This document shows positions 1 through 11,670 of a stretch of 64,000 bases of DNA, piece after piece. How positions within the stretch are numbered: position 1 is the stretch's first letter; each line of letters starts with the position of its first letter. Source of the stretch: Orobanche coerulescens (lineage: Eukaryota; Streptophyta; Magnoliopsida; Lamiales; Orobanchaceae); assembly GCA_033398695.1 (NCBI GenBank), contig CM065814.1, positions 18,658,358 through 18,722,357 on the forward strand. The letters run 5' to 3'. A program made the translations under genes and the position numbers. The notes under the pieces were generated by a model that was given only the letters and a program-made list of their open reading frames with translations, ran no database searches and was not told the DNA's origin.

Positions 1-294
1 TGGCCATCTATAGTAAGTATTCTTGATGAGCTTATATTCTTAGTATATTAGTATTGCATGAGTAACGTGTGTGTGTGTGTGTGCTCACTATGGGTTATAT
101 CCGACGGGGTCTCGGTAGGGGTCCACAGAGGTGTGGATCGACGGTTAATTGTGGATCATTTTGTTGGAACATTTTGTTCCATACATATATTGATAATGTT
201 TTGATGATTAAAGTTGATAAACGAAACAAAACAATGGAGAGGCGAAGCTAGCAATCGAAGAAATCGAAGTGCCAAAAAGTGTTCTGAGCATGCA

Positions 295-620
295 TAACGT
301 ACGTAACTAACTAAGGTTAACGTAAGTAATATGGTGAGAGTAATGTACGTAAGACTCTGGGCTTAGCGTACGTAACCAAGGGTTTGAGAATTCAAACCAG
401 AAAGATGTTGGACGAGTCGAAGTCAAAAAGGCGGCAACGGACATATGACGTCAGCAGTGACGTACTATTAACGTACGTAATGAGAAGTATGATAACGTAC
501 GTAAAGAAAAAAACAAATGTTACTGGACTGAATATGAGAGAAGCTAACGTACGTAACAATGTCTGGTTAGCGTACGTAAACTAGCTTACGTACGTAATGA
601 GAAGCATATAGCGTACGTAA
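295..620 (+). promoter_or_regulatory. Cluster of eight 12-bp palindromes in solo LTR U3
   Basis: Copies of T(A/T)(A/G)CGTACGTAA start at 295, 364, 469, 493, 545, 568, 586 and 609. Start-to-start steps include 24 (469-493), 23 (545-568) and 23 (586-609). The cluster lies directly upstream of the TATA box at 661. Function is unknown; position in U3 suggests an enhancer. Confidence 0.7.
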
Positions 621-660
621 TGAAGGTCCTGGCAGCTAACAGCTAGTTTGATCAAGAAGC

Positions 661-685
661 CTATAAATACCATGTCTATGGTATT
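661..685 (+). promoter_or_regulatory. TATA box overlapping an inverted repeat
   Basis: CTATAAAT at 661-668 is the likely TATA box. AATACCAT at 666-673 and ATGGTATT at 678-685 form 8-bp inverted arms around a 4-base loop, so the repeat sits between TATA and the expected start of transcription. Confidence 0.65.
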
Positions 686-2117
686 GATTGAAAACAAAAA
701 CTTCAAGCATACTACACATTCATCTGAGATTGATATTCATTGTATTGTTGTTGTAATATTGAGCTTACATTGAGTGATTGAGTGTTATACACAAAATGAT
801 ACACGAGTGGTAAAAGAAAAGATACGATTGGATTCAGTGTTATTAGGATCAAGGATCCGGCATTGTTAGAATCGCAATCGCTATCTTAGTGAGGTTTATC
901 TAGTACCGATAGAAAGCTAGAGAGGTTGATTCCTTGTCCTACGAAAAGGAAAATGATTTAACTTGGACCGACGCAAAGACAAGTACGAGTGGTTTATCAC
1001 GGACCAATAGAAGACGTGATTGTAACAGTTATACCTTGACCAATAGAAGAGAAGAGAAGAGTTTTTTCTTTAGCCTATTGAAAAAGATACCGAAAGAGGA
1101 CGTAGGCTCGTTTATAGCAGAACCTCTATAAATCCGTGCGTCATTTAATTTCCGCAATTTATTTACGCTTCCGCAACACAGCGCAAATATCCGATTTCAT
1201 ACCAACACATTTTACAAATGTGTTTTGATTATGGAATTTCCGGAAATGACTGCTTTTGGACTATGTTTTCGTGATTGCATGCATTGACTAAGTGTGTAAT
1301 AGGTAAGAAGTTCATTTGGCTTACTTAGCTAGGATGACACTATAGTATTTTTATCATGTGTGTTTAATCTTTTAATTGTGGAGTTTTGATGTTGGATAAC
1401 AGACCTTGCTATTGTCCTTTGGTACTATGATTTGATGAGATTTGGGACGAGATCCCAATGGTTCTATAAAGGTCGTTTTACGGAAAGTAATTTTTGGCCG
1501 AGACCCATTCGTCGTGAAATGATTATTTTCAACTAAGGACTTGAGGTCCAATAAGGTTTCTACTTTTAAAATCCCCGAGATGAGGAATTTATTTTCAAAC
1601 ACTTCGTTGATTGCTTTCTAAATAATAAAACCTCTCGGGAAGGCTTTGGTGGTTAATTGTCGTACTTGATTCGTGAATTCTAATTGTTTGTTACATTTCA
1701 TATGATTATGCACTTGCACTAGCAAAATAGTGGAATTTTGCTAACCCCCGAGAAATCGGGGGGTGGATGTACATATTGAATTCAGGTTTTGGGGAGCATA
1801 ACACAGGGTCGGCATGAAGGATGGTGAAAGATAAACGATACTAATCACATGAGGACCCGTACGTTGTTGTATTGGTTCATTTGTAATTTATTTTCGCTGC
1901 AGTATTTTTCTCGTTGTACGGGAGTGCGTTGTATTCCACCCCTGCGTGGGCACGTATTGAGATTGAGTTGTATGTATTTATTGGAAGACCAAATCAGTCT
2001 ACTGAGTCATTTTAGTCTTAAAGGCATTATTGAGATGTTCGATTTTGTTATCCTGGTAGATCCTTGAGGAAAGGTTCTACGGCGTGTAATATCTCTGAGC
2101 GGATTAGGGGTGTTACA

Positions 2118-2420
2118 TAATTAGTATCAGTGATTAGCTTGTGGAAACATAGGCTGTCGGGTCAAGTTGTGTTTGTTGAGTTTTGTCTCGCTGGATTTTA
2201 TCTGACTAAGTCGTGTCGCGACGCGTCGTCTGAGTTTGGTGGTCGTGATTAGTATCGTGGCGCGATCATCATCTTCGTGCGACCTGTGAATGTAAGTCTC
2301 CCTTCTTTGTGTTGTGCCTCGTGTGACACGAGTTACTGGTATGATCATGTGTTAAGCGATGTAATCCTTATGTAGATTTTTGGTTCCGTGATATGTGTTT
2401 ATTCGACTCTCGTATTTAGT
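2118..2420 (+). other. X-outer internal region, 5' part with decayed PBS
   Basis: Non-coding. It aligns with the reverse complement of about 26700-26944, the PBS-side internal end of X-inner. In X-inner the PBS reads TGGTATCGGAGC; here the same position reads TAGTATCAGTGA, so the primer site has decayed. The stretch ends at the Athila target site TTATA (2421-2425). Confidence 0.65.
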
Positions 2421-2425
2421 TTATA

Positions 2426-3730
2426 TGTTACATGTTATTTTTGTGCGCTTTATTGTCATTATTCTATCTTTATTTTGGTTTAATTCTGTGAAAATGAGCC
2501 CCTAATGCACGACATTTGCACATTTTGAAGGGAATTAGAGTCCGGAAGCTCGAACGTGGAAAAACGGGCCGAAAATGACATTTTTCGGTCGAGGGATGCG
2601 TCGCACCGAAGCTGGGCCGCGGCACAGGCACAACACCGAGCAAAGCGGTACAAACTGTACCCGGGGCCGCAGCACACTTGTTCTGGGCTGCGGCCCGTAA
2701 TGGAATTTTGCCCAGGCCTGGGCAGCGTAACAACTAGGGCCGCGGCACACTTAAGTCGGGCCGCGGGCCGCGGCGCGGGTTTCTTAATTTCAGATCGTGA
2801 TTTTTTGCTGTTTTGGAGGCAGATTCGACCTAATCCTCGGACGTGTTTTTGGAGACAGAAGATAGTTATAAAAGCCGAGAGAATGTTAGAAAAAAAAGAT
2901 CATCGAAGGAGAGGAGAAGAATACCTACCAGTAGAGAGCAAGGCCAGAGAACGGAAGAGGACAAGTTCATCGATTGTGTTTGAATTTCTTCCTTATGTTT
3001 AATTCAAATATTTGTGTATTGTTTTCTAGCATGTCGGGCTAGACCCTTTTATTCTAGAATTGAGATGGAACCAAGATTATGATAGATTAATTCTTGATTT
3101 TACATTATTGATATTTTTCCCTTTTCTATTGAGTTTTCCCCAATTATACTTAATGCTTTTAATTGTATGGCCTATGATTGAATTGTTATAACTACGTAGC
3201 TTGAATCGGGAGAGGAGAGTAAGTAGTGTAAATTTGGTGAAAACCGTTTTGTCTTGTGAGATAGGAATATACTCATAAGAATTACGAAGCGTTTGAAGAT
3301 TTTAAACTTTTTGGCTAAGATCGAATTAACTCACCTAGGAATAGAGTGAATTATTTGCTTTGGAAAATTCTATTGACCTCAGGAGAGGCATTAGATTAAC
3401 TTAGAATCCTTGCTTTCAATAAATTGGGGAATTACATAAATTATATTCATCAAGATTAATTTGGATTAATCAAGGCGAATTCTCGATCCTAGATTCTTCT
3501 CCTATTTGATCTCTTTTTATCAGACTATCAATTTTATTGTTTGTTTTTAGTTATCGCAATATTTAGTTATTAATAATTATTCAACCCCAAAATTTCGGCC
3601 GTTCAGATAAAATTAGAAATACTAATAAATTGGTACTTAGTACATCAGTCCTCGAGGGAACGATACTTTTCTCATCACTTTATTACTTGATTACGACAAT
3701 GTGCACTTGCGTTCACAGAAATACGTAACA
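2426..3730 (+). repeat. Athila left LTR
   Basis: 1305 bp, TGTTACATG...TACGTAACA. It contains GC-rich 12-mers at 2614-2776, a TATA box (TATAAAAG) at 2867-2874, then a purine-rich transcribed leader. The open stretch at 2556-3002 inside it is an accident of GC-rich promoter sequence, not a gene. Confidence 0.93.
2614..2874 (+). promoter_or_regulatory. Athila LTR promoter: GC-rich 12-mer doublets and TATA box
   Basis: GGGCCGCGGCAC-type words start at 2614, 2663, 2684, 2737 and 2758. The pairs 2663/2684 and 2737/2758 are each 21 bp apart. The core GCCGCGGC is an 8-bp palindrome. TATAAAAG at 2867-2874 follows by about 90 bp. The right LTR keeps the TATA box at 35465 and fewer 12-mers. Confidence 0.7.
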
Positions 3731-3736
3731 AGTTTT

Positions 3737-3754
3737 TGGCGCCGTTGCCGGGGA
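3737..3754 (+). other. Athila primer-binding site (tRNA-Asp)
   Basis: TGGCGCCGTTGCCGGGGA lies 6 bases after the left LTR. It is the complement of the 3' end of plant tRNA-Asp, the usual Athila primer, and it fixes the element's plus orientation. Confidence 0.9.
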
Positions 3755-3867
3755 TTGATTGCTTTTATTAATATCAATTTCAGTATTTTTAGTCTTAATT
3801 TGAACATTATTTTATTTTTGTGTAAATTTGTTTTTATTTGTTTTCCTTTCAGGAGTTCGTTTAGTGC

Positions 3868-5164
3868 ATGAGAAAATTTGGTAACGAAGGTTTATTCGCT
3901 TTGGATACCGAACTTGAACGCACTTTACGGAAAAACAGGAAGGAAAGACGTGAGTTATTAACTACGGATATCATGGGAGACAACACTGGAAACCAACGGA
4001 TTGACAACCCAGTTCAGCAGGCTCAACCGGCATTGGCTCTCCGTGACTATGCACTTCCACAAATTAATGCAAACTTTTCGGGGACTCGACGCCCGACCAT
4101 TCAAGCAAACAATTTTGAAATGAAGCCGGCTATCATCCAAATGGTGCAAGCAAGCCAATTTTGCGGATTGGCGAATGACGACCCCAATGCTCACATTGCT
4201 TCGTTTCTCGAGATTTGTGATACATTAAAGAATAATGGAGTTACTGATGATGCCATTCGTCTATGGCTTTTCCCATTCTCTCTAAGGGACAAGGCCAAGT
4301 TTTGGTTCAATTCACTCCCGCCGGGCTCTATCACAACTTGGGCGGAGCTAGCACAAGCTTTTCTGGCTAAGTTCTTTCCACCAGCGAAGACAGCGAGACT
4401 CAGGAATGAAATAACTACTTTCGGGCAATTTGAGATGGAATCGCTGCATGAGGCATGGGAGCAGTATGAGGATTTTCTAAGGAGATGCCCCTGTCGTGGT
4501 CTACCGGATTAGCTGCAGATTCAAACGTTCTACAACGGGCTGAGTGCTTCTACACGCGCTCTTGTTGATGCAGCCGCTGGAGGTGCTTTGGTGGGCAAGA
4601 CGATGGCTGAAGCTCATTCTTTACTGGAAGATATGGCGGCAAATGCTTATCAGTGGCCTTCAGAACGTGTGAATCCAAAGCGAGTTATGGGAATTTCCAA
4701 CAACGATCCAATCTCTACGCTATCAGCCCAAGTTGCAGCTTTAACTCAACAACTGCAATACCATGGAAACTTGCAATTGGTGCAACGGATCTCACCCTAG
4801 TGCTGAATGTGAAGTTGAAAATCCTTTTGAGCAATCTCAGATGGAACAGGCTCAATTTGTGGGAAATGGAAATCATCAGAATAACCCGTATTCCAACACT
4901 TACAACCAAGGGTGGCGAAATCATCCCAATCTTTCATGGAGGAACGGGCAAGCTTTGAATAAACCTCCGCAAGCTCCATTCACCCAGCCACAACAGCAGC
5001 CCCCTCAACCACCGAAGGTTTCTTTAGAAGATGCACTTGCTCAAATGACGACTAACATGAGCCAATTCATGACTCGCACGGAAACTACTCTGCAAAATCA
5101 TTCCGCTTCTATTCGGAATTTGGAAGTCCAAATGGGACAGATTGCAAATTTATTATCTTCTTGA
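3868..5164 (+). pseudogene. gag: Athila gag, broken
   Basis: Capsid-type polyprotein that would package element RNA. From the Met at 3868, about 214 codons are open and carry the plant gypsy Gag core (a block around FPFSLRDKAKFWFNSLPPGS). An in-frame TAG at 4510-4512 stands where related proteins have Trp. The same frame continues to 4800, then shifts by one near 4770-4790 into a frame open to a TGA at 5162-5164. That last part has a zinc-knuckle-like CX2CX3HX4C motif (CNWCNGSHPSAEC) followed by a Pro/Gln-rich linker. So there is one nonsense change and one frameshift; no full Gag could be made without readthrough. Confidence 0.85.
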
Positions 5165-6464
5165 CCTCAAGGTGTATTACGAACTGCTACCAAGATGAAT
5201 CCCAAGTAAAATGTACAAGCTATCGAGCTACGAAGTGGAAAGGAGCTACACGATCAGCCCAAGAGTAGCAAAGAAAAGAGCAGCCCCGTTGAGAAAATGA
5301 ATGACAAAGAGCCCAAGTTAAGAGAAGTCTCGACCACTCATCCTACACCACCAGTCCCGTTCCCACAACGTCTGCAAAAGCAAAAGTTAGACAAGCAATT
5401 TTCCAAGATTCTTGATGTTTTCAAGAAATTGCATATTAATATTCCATTTGCCGATACCTTGGAGCAAATGCCGAGCTATGTGAAATTTATGAAGGAGATC
5501 TTATCTAAAAAGAGGAAGCTCGAGGAATATGAAACAGTGGCATTGACTGAAGAGTGCAGCGCTATTTTGCAGAAAAAGCTCCCGCCTAAATTGAGGGATC
5601 CTGGAAGTTTCACTATACCATGCACTATTGGAAACTCATCCTTTGATAGAGCTTTATGTGATCTCAGAGCCAGCATTAATCTTATGCCCCTTTCCAATTT
5701 CAAGAAACTAGGCATTGGGGAACCAAAGCTTACTACGGTCTCTTTGCAACTAGCAAATAGAAGATGTCTTGGTCAAGGTCGATAAATTCATTTTTCCTGC
5801 TGATTTTATTGTGCTTGATATGGAGGAGGATCATGATATCCCAACTATCTTGGGAAGACCATTTTTAGCGACCGGCCGAACTCTAATTGATGTGGAAAAA
5901 GGGAAGCTAACTTTACGAGTTCAAAAGGAGCAAGTCACTTTTAATATATTTCGATCTATGCAATATCCTAGTGGTGTCGAAAATTGCTTTCAAGTGAATG
6001 TCATTGACTCATGTGTAAGAAGCGCTTTTCGGGAGAGGTATCCATCGGATCCACTGGAGTACGTTCTAGTTGGATCCTCTACCGAGTTGAATCCAGATCA
6101 CTTAGCTTATTTACGACACATGGATGCTTCACCACCATTTTTTACTCGTAGACCATGTAAGGAGCTCGGAAGTTCACCAACTAGACCCGCCCCATCAATT
6201 GAGAAGACCGCAAAGCTAGAGCTTAAACAGCTACCGAATTATTTAAAATATGCATTTTTAGGGCCCGACGATTCCCTGCCTGTCATTCTTTCTGCCACTT
6301 TGGCGGCTGATCAAGAGGATAAGTTGTTGAGAGTTTTGAGGGAGTACAAATCTGCCCTTGGATGGTCTATTGCGGATATCAAAGAAATCAGCCCATCAAT
6401 TTGTATGCATAGGATTTTGATGGAGGAGGACTACAAGCCTTCTGTGGAGCATCAATTCGGTTGA
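5165..6464 (+). pseudogene. Athila protease and linker region, broken
   Basis: Two overlapping open stretches (5297-5785 and 5769-6464) in different frames show a frameshift near 5760-5775. The aspartic protease core is visible as ALCDLRASINLMPLS. Family members have DLGAS or DSGAS there, so Gly is replaced by Arg in the active-site loop. Downstream ILGRPFLATGRTLIDVE is the expected second protease landmark. The end leads into the RT connection (HRILMEEDYKPS). The replaced glycine alone would probably disable the enzyme. Confidence 0.8.
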
Positions 6465-7312
6465 ATCCGAATATGAAAGAGGTGGTAAAAGTCGAGGTTT
6501 TAAAACTCCTCGACGCAGGTATGATCTTTCCTATTTCTGATAGCAAGTGGGTGAGTCCTGTTCAAGTTGTGTCAAAGAAGGGTGGGATAACGGTTATTCA
6601 AAATGATAATAATGAATTAATTCCCACTAGAATTGTTACGGGGTGGCGTATGTGCATAGATTATAGAAAATTAAATAAAGCCACTAGAAAAGACCATTTT
6701 CCTTTACCGTTTATTGATCAAATATTGGATAGATTGTCCAGACACGATTTTTACTATTTTCTTGATGGTTATTCTGGGTATAATTAGATTTATATAGCCC
6801 CAGAAGCCCAAGAAAAGACGACATTTACATGTCCTTACGACATTTTCACTTATAGGCGCATGCCTTTTGGTTTATGTAATGCGCCGACCACTTTTCAAAG
6901 GTGTATGATGTCCATTTTTTCTGACATGTTAGAGCATTGTATTGAAATTTTTATGGATGACTTTTCTGTTTTCGGTGATTCGTTTGATTTATGTTTGCAG
7001 AATTTACAGAAGGTCCTGAAAAGATGCGAAGAGACGAATCTCGTGTTAAATTGGGAGAAGTGCCATTTTATGGTCCAGGAAGGCATTGTGCTGGGGCACC
7101 GCATATCCGTGAATGGGATTGAAGTCGACCGTGCGAAAATTGAAATGATTGAGAAGATGCCTCTGCCTACTTCCGTAAAGGGGGTGAAGAGCTTTTTGGG
7201 ATACGCCGGGTTCTACTGCCGTTTTTTCAAAGATTTTTCGAAGATCACAAAGCCTTTGTGTAATTTGCTCATGAAAGATTTCCCGTTTGATTTTAATGAG
7301 TCTTGTAAAGAA
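6461..7312 (+). pseudogene. Athila reverse transcriptase, broken and split by insertion
   Basis: RT fingers and palm are present: SKWVSPVQVVSKKGG, CIDYRKLNKATRKDHFPLPFIDQ, then MPFGLCNAPTTFQRCMM and the catalytic box FMDD. An in-frame TAG at 6785-6787 replaces what is Gln in relatives (GYN-stop-IYIAPE). The thumb (LGYAGFYCRFF) follows, and the frame is cut at 7312 by the SIRE gag-only element. It continues at 11671. Confidence 0.88.
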
Positions 7313-7809
7313 TGTTGGTATATTATCGGATATTTCCGCCGTTTTGTGCGGAAGCATAAATAAATTGCGGAAATAAATCACACAAAGATTTATAGAGGTT
7401 CGGCTATTAACGAAGCCTACGTCCTCTCTCGATGTATCTTTTTCTTAGGATTAAGATCAAAACCTCTACGCCTCTCTTCTATCGGTCGAGGGATTACCGT
7501 TACAAGCTCGTCTTCTATCGGTCCGAGTAAAACCGTTTTTCCTTTTCTATTGGATAAGGAATCAACCACTATAGCTTTCTATGGGTACTAGATAGACCTC
7601 ACTTAGATAGCGATTGCGATTCTAACAATGCCGGATACTTGATCCTAATAACACCGAATCCAATCGTATCTTTTTCTTTTACCTCTCGTGTATAATGTTG
7701 AATGTATAAACACTCAAACTAACAATATATAGCTCAATATTACAACAACAATGTAAGTATATGAATCTCAGATGTATGACTCGTTTGCTTGAAGTTGTTG
7801 TACTCAAAC

Positions 7810-7836
7810 AATACCATAGGAATGGTATTTATAGGC
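7810..7836 (-). promoter_or_regulatory. TATA box overlapping inverted repeat
   Basis: On the minus strand CTATAAAT is followed by inverted arms AATACCAT / ATGGTATT (plus-strand 7810-7817 and 7822-7829) with a 4-base loop. The arms are the same as in the solo LTR at 666-685, but the loop differs. Confidence 0.65.
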
Positions 7837-7876
7837 ATTTTCCACAAACTAGCAGTTGCTGGCTGTTTTGACTTGC

Positions 7877-8394
7877 TAGCGTGCGCTAGCCTAATTTATT
7901 AGCGTGCGCTAACTCATTAGCGTGCCTGTAGCGTGCGTTAGACTGTTCCCAGTTTCAGTCCAGTAGCTTCGTTTCTTCTTTAGCGTACGTTATGCCTTCC
8001 GCCTTACGTACGTAACCTTCTTGTATTAGCGTGCGTTAATAACTCATTGTAGCGTGCGCTAATCCAATATATCCGTTGCATGGATTGTCAAAGTATCCGT
8101 TTGATATGCTGACTTTGACCTGCTTTTCCCAACGTTCTGATTGACTTGATTCAAACTGCTTAGCATGCGCTATTCCTTCTTTGTAGCGTGCGCTAATGCT
8201 GACTTCATTGCATACGTTATTCTGTGTTTGAATTCCTTCACAACGGTAACAAGACTTCGATAGCGTGCGTTAATGATAATGTGTAGCGTGTGCTATCCCA
8301 TCAGCTGACTTCACTTTAGCTTACTTCGAACTTGGCTGATATGCAGATTACTCCTCGTTAGCGTGCGCTAACATATATGTCTTAGCATGCGCTA
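7877..8394 (-). promoter_or_regulatory. Palindrome array in SIRE LTR U3
   Basis: TAGCGTGCGCTA and variants start at 7877, 7900, 7929, 7981, 8004, 8027, 8050, 8161, 8184, 8261, 8284, 8359 and 8383. Six of the steps are exactly 23 and one is 24. It lies upstream of the minus-strand TATA box. The copy in the other LTR covers 11048-11564. Confidence 0.72.
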
Positions 8395-8495
8395 ATGTAG
8401 TCCAGATCGAACTTGGCCTTAATGTTGTTTTGTTGTTTAGCAACTTTAATCATCAAAACACAAATTAAATAATGTGAGGAATAAATATTCCAACA

Positions 8496-8509
8496 ATCTC
8501 CCACTTTTT
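8496..8509 (-). other. Polypurine tract of gag-only SIRE element
   Basis: On the minus strand the sequence next to the LTR reads AAAAGTGGGAGAT, the typical copia plus-strand primer, directly abutting TGTTGG. Confidence 0.8.
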
Positions 8510-8977
8510 GATGATTACAAAACAACTCTTGAATTGGATAAAACCTGAAAAAAAATAATATATGTATATTTCTACGAATCAAAGTTTTCGGATTTGATCG
8601 TTTCGTTAGTTTCTCCAATCCTTATTTCTTTTCGACATCTCCTTCATTTTTCGACTTCTTCGATTTTTCTCATTTTTATCTCAATTCTTCTCCTTCTCAT
8701 TTTTATCTCAATTCATCTACTTCTCCCCCTTTTTGTCTTCATCAAAAAGTATAAAAATATAGAGTATATCAAATGAAATATAAATATGCATGACACCAAT
8801 TTATGCATTAATTAAGGGTATAAGCTCCCCCTGAAAATATTATTTTTCCCTCAAAAATATTCCTTCTCCCCCTTTGTAAAATATCATTTGTTAAAATTTA
8901 TTTTTGGGGATCCAACCTATAGTTGGTTTTTTTTTTGAAACGTAGACGATATTTGAAATGTTTGTTCCTTTAGGAAC
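8510..8977 (-). other. Non-coding 3' region of gag-only SIRE element
   Basis: About 470 bp, AT-rich, with pyrimidine-rich runs near 8600-8730. No pol remnant was recognised. It lies between the end of gag and the polypurine tract, where pol would be in a full SIRE element. Confidence 0.6.
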
Positions 8978-10430
8978 TCAAATCTTTTTAATTTTTATCG
9001 CCCGTCTTGGGCTTTTGCAATTTGAAATGTGATGCCCGATTTTTAAACACTTTTCGCAATGGGGTATCTTAAAATTGACGGATTCGTTTTTCGAACGTGG
9101 TTTGAATCCCAACCCCTCTTTATTTAGAGTGTATTTTTGAACACATAACATTTGTTCAAATTTATCGTTGCCGCACGAGAATTTCTTTGTCAAAATTTTT
9201 AGTTCATTTTGAACTTTTAAAAGATCATTTTTCAAAATATTTTCATTTCCAAGGCATTTTGAATGATCAATTTCGACAAATTTCCCTTTTTCAAGTATTT
9301 TGGAATTTTCAACTTCCAAAGTTTTATATTTAGACTTGAGGGATTTAATTTCATTTAAAGCATTTTGATAGTCCGTATGTAATAATTCGAATTCTTCAAA
9401 GAGTTCGTCGTAGGAGTTACTTGACTTTCGACGTCGCTATCGTCGAATGAACTCCGGGCCATGAGCGCGAGATTATTTTGGTCAAGAAAATCTTCATCGG
9501 GATCTTCGTCGCTCCATGTTGCGATTAAAAACTCCTTTTGCTTTACTCGACAGTTCTTGGCAAAGTGGCCTGATTTACCACATAATCGACAAGTGTTGTC
9601 GGGTTTCTTCGATTCGCCTTCTTGAATGTCCTTTTTTCTCTGGTTTAATAAGTGTTGGAACTTATTAATGTTCTTGTCATAATATGCCATTTCTTCATCA
9701 CTTTCGTCCACCGAGATTTCTTCTTTCTTTCTCGGCACCTTAGCCTTGAAGGCTATCGATCTTTCCGTCGGTTTCGGTTTGGCATTCCGAGATTTTAGAA
9801 CGATCTCGTAGTTGATAAGAGAACCAACGAGAGCACTAAAATCGAGAGTATTTAAATCTTTTGATTCCATTATTTCCGTAACCGTACCGTCCCATTCTCG
9901 AGGTAGTGATCGGAGAATTTTCTTTACTTTCTCACTACTCGAAAGTGGTTTTCCGAAACATGCTAATCCATTAGTGATGACCGAGAATCGGTCGAGCATA
10001 ATCGAGATGGATTCGTCGTCCTTCATTTGGAATAATTCATAATCATGAAGGAGCATGTTTATCTTTGTCTCTTTGACTTGAGACGTACCTTCGTGTGTTA
10101 CCTCAAGCATTTTTCAAATTTCTTTGGCACTATCACATGATGATATCCGGTTGTGTTCTTCCAGATTTAAGGCACAATAAAGGAGTTGAGTTGCCTTACA
10201 ATTGAAATGGTCGTTTTTCCAATCGGAGTCGTCATATTTTCAAAAGTTTTAAGCGTACCGTTGGAATTCGTTGGAATTTTTAGACCAAGACAAATCACCT
10301 TCCAAAGTTCGATGTCGTAAGCTCGAATGAATATCGACATCTTCTTCTTCCAAGTCATGAAGTTCACGCCATCAAAAAATGGTGGTCGGTTGAGAGCAAG
10401 GCCTTCGACTGGAGCCATTTGAAATGCCAT
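8978..10430 (-). pseudogene. gag: SIRE-type gag, frameshifted
   Basis: Read from 10430 down. Met-rich start, then FFDGVNFMTWKKKMSIFI, the N-terminal copia Gag motif, with frame lost near 10200. The frame at 10110-9355 carries the capsid core (LLHDYELFQMKDDESI) and a CCHC knuckle CRLCGKSGHFAKNC. A second shift near 9410 leads to 9319-8978, with a Lys/Glu/Leu-rich coil and a second CCHC knuckle CEKCLKIGHHISNC. Two knuckles separated by a coil are usual for SIRE Gag. At least two frameshifts prevent a single product. Confidence 0.8.
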
Positions 10431-10474
10431 TTTTGATCTTTTTCTCCTCGTATGTTAAGCCGCGTAATGGAGTA

Positions 10475-10488
10475 CCTCTCTGATACCA
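10475..10488 (-). other. Primer-binding site of gag-only SIRE element (tRNA-iMet)
   Basis: Minus strand TGGTATCAGAGA begins two bases after the LTR boundary at 10491. It matches the complement of the tRNA-iMet 3' end. Confidence 0.85.
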
Positions 10489-10490
10489 AT

Positions 10491-11665
10491 TGTTGGTATA
10501 TTATCGGATATTTGCGCCGTTTTGTGCGAAAGCGTAAATAAATTGCGGAAATAAATCACACAAAGATTTATAGAGGTTCGGCTATTACCGAAGCCTACGT
10601 CCTCTCTTGATGTATCCTTTTCTTAGGATTAAGATCAAAACCTCTACGCCTCTCTTCTATCGGTCGAGGGATTACCGTTACAAGCTCGTCTTCTATCGGT
10701 CTGAGTAAAACTGTTTTTCCTTTTCTATTGGATAAGGAATCAACCACTCTAGCTTTCTATGGGTACTAGATAGACCTCAGTTAGATAGCGATTGCGATTC
10801 TAACAATGCCGGATACTTGATCCTAATAACACCGAATCCAATCGTAAATTTTTCTTTTACCTCTCGTGTATAATGTTGAATGTATAAACACTCAAACTAA
10901 CAATATATACCTCAATATTACAACAACAATGTAAGTATATGAATCTCAGATGTATGACTCGTTTGCTTGAAGTTGTTGTACTCAAATAATACCATAGGAA
11001 TGGTATTTATAGGCACAAACTAACCGTTGCTGGCTGTTTTGACTTGCTAGCGTGCGCTAGCCTACTTTATTAGCATGCGCTACTCATTAGCGTGCCTGTA
11101 GCGTGCGTTAGACTGTTCCCAGTTTCAGTCCAGTAGCTTCATTTCTTCTTTAGCGTACGTTATGCCTTCTGCCTTACGTACGTAACCTTCTTGTATTAGC
11201 GTGTGTTAATAACTCATTGTAGCGTGCGCTAATCCAATATATCCGTTGCATGGATTGTCAAAGTATCCGTTTGATATGCTGACTTTGACCTGCTTTTCCC
11301 AACGTTCTGATTGACTTGATTCAAACTGCTTAGCGTGCGCTATTCCTTCTTTGTAGCGTGCGCTAATGCTGACTTCATTGCATACGTTATTCTGTGTTTG
11401 AATTCCTTCACAACGGTAACAAGACTTCGATAGCGTGCATTAATGATAACGTGTAGCGTCCGCTATCCCATCAGCTGACTTCACTTTAGCTTACTTCGAA
11501 CTTGGCTGATATGCAGATTACTCCTCGTTAGTGTGCGCTAACATATATGTCTTAGCGTGCGCTAATGTAGTCCAAATCGAACTTGGCCTTAATGTTGTTT
11601 TGTTGTTTAGCAACTTTAATCATCAAAACACAAATTAAATAATGTGTGGAATAAATATTCCAACA
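10491..11665 (-). repeat. LTR of gag-only SIRE element (5' LTR by its own orientation)
   Basis: 1175 bp, nearly identical to 7313-8495 with a few substitutions and one ~8-bp deletion near the TATA box. TATA box on the minus strand near 11013-11006; palindrome array 11048-11564. Confidence 0.9.
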
Positions 11666-11670
11666 AAGAA

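Larger units (their letters stand above)
162..1207 (+). mobile_element. Solo LTR, SIRE-like Ty1/copia lineage
   Basis: Starts TGTTGGAAC and ends ACCAACA. It is flanked by the direct repeat CATTT at 157-161 and 1208-1212, and the uninterrupted site is seen in the sister LTR near 49800. The last ~80 bp resemble, in the other orientation, the ends at 7313 and 10491 of the gag-only SIRE element. The TATA context (CTATAAATACCAT) is also shared with it. No internal domain remains, so this is the product of LTR-LTR recombination. Lineage naming is inferred from the related gag-carrying element. Confidence 0.85.
1..2117 (+). repeat. Left LTR (3' part) of X-outer
   Basis: Matches 49574-50713 nearly base for base except for the inserted solo LTR at 162-1207. 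It contains a short GT run at about 69-83 and a segment with the phrase CCCCCGAGAAATCGGGGGG near 1745-1763, a perfect short hairpin that also recurs in the right LTR. It ends GGTGTTACA at 2117. Confidence 0.85.
7313..8495 (-). repeat. LTR of gag-only SIRE element (3' LTR by its own orientation)
   Basis: 1183 bp, TGTTGGTAT...TTCCAACA on the plus strand. It holds 13 copies of the 12-bp palindrome between 7877 and 8394 and the TATA box on the minus strand near 7834-7827. Confidence 0.9.
7313..11665 (-). mobile_element. Gag-only SIRE-like Ty1/copia element (TR-GAG type)
   Basis: Two near-identical LTRs (7313-8495 and 10491-11665) and direct repeat AAGAA (7308-7312 and 11666-11670). The minus-strand PBS is TGGTATCAGAGA next to the right LTR and a polypurine tract sits next to the left LTR. 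The 2-kb internal region holds only gag. There is no protease, integrase, RT or RNase H. The Gag layout (capsid, zinc knuckle, coiled coil, second zinc knuckle) and the LTR termini are like the SIRE/Maximus lineage. Insertion is recent relative to its Athila host, since the LTRs differ at few positions. Confidence 0.9.

Noticed and set aside
2556..3002. 148-codon open frame
   Set aside because: Runs over the Athila LTR promoter and TATA box, and is broken in the other LTR.
7877..8394. CRISPR-like array (short palindromic repeats with regular spacing)
   Set aside because: The repeats are 12 bp with 11-bp spacers and vary freely. They lie in LTR promoters of plant retroelements, and no cas genes are present.
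10475..10488. tRNA gene fragment
   Set aside because: Only 12-14 bases complementary to a tRNA end, next to an LTR: a primer-binding site.
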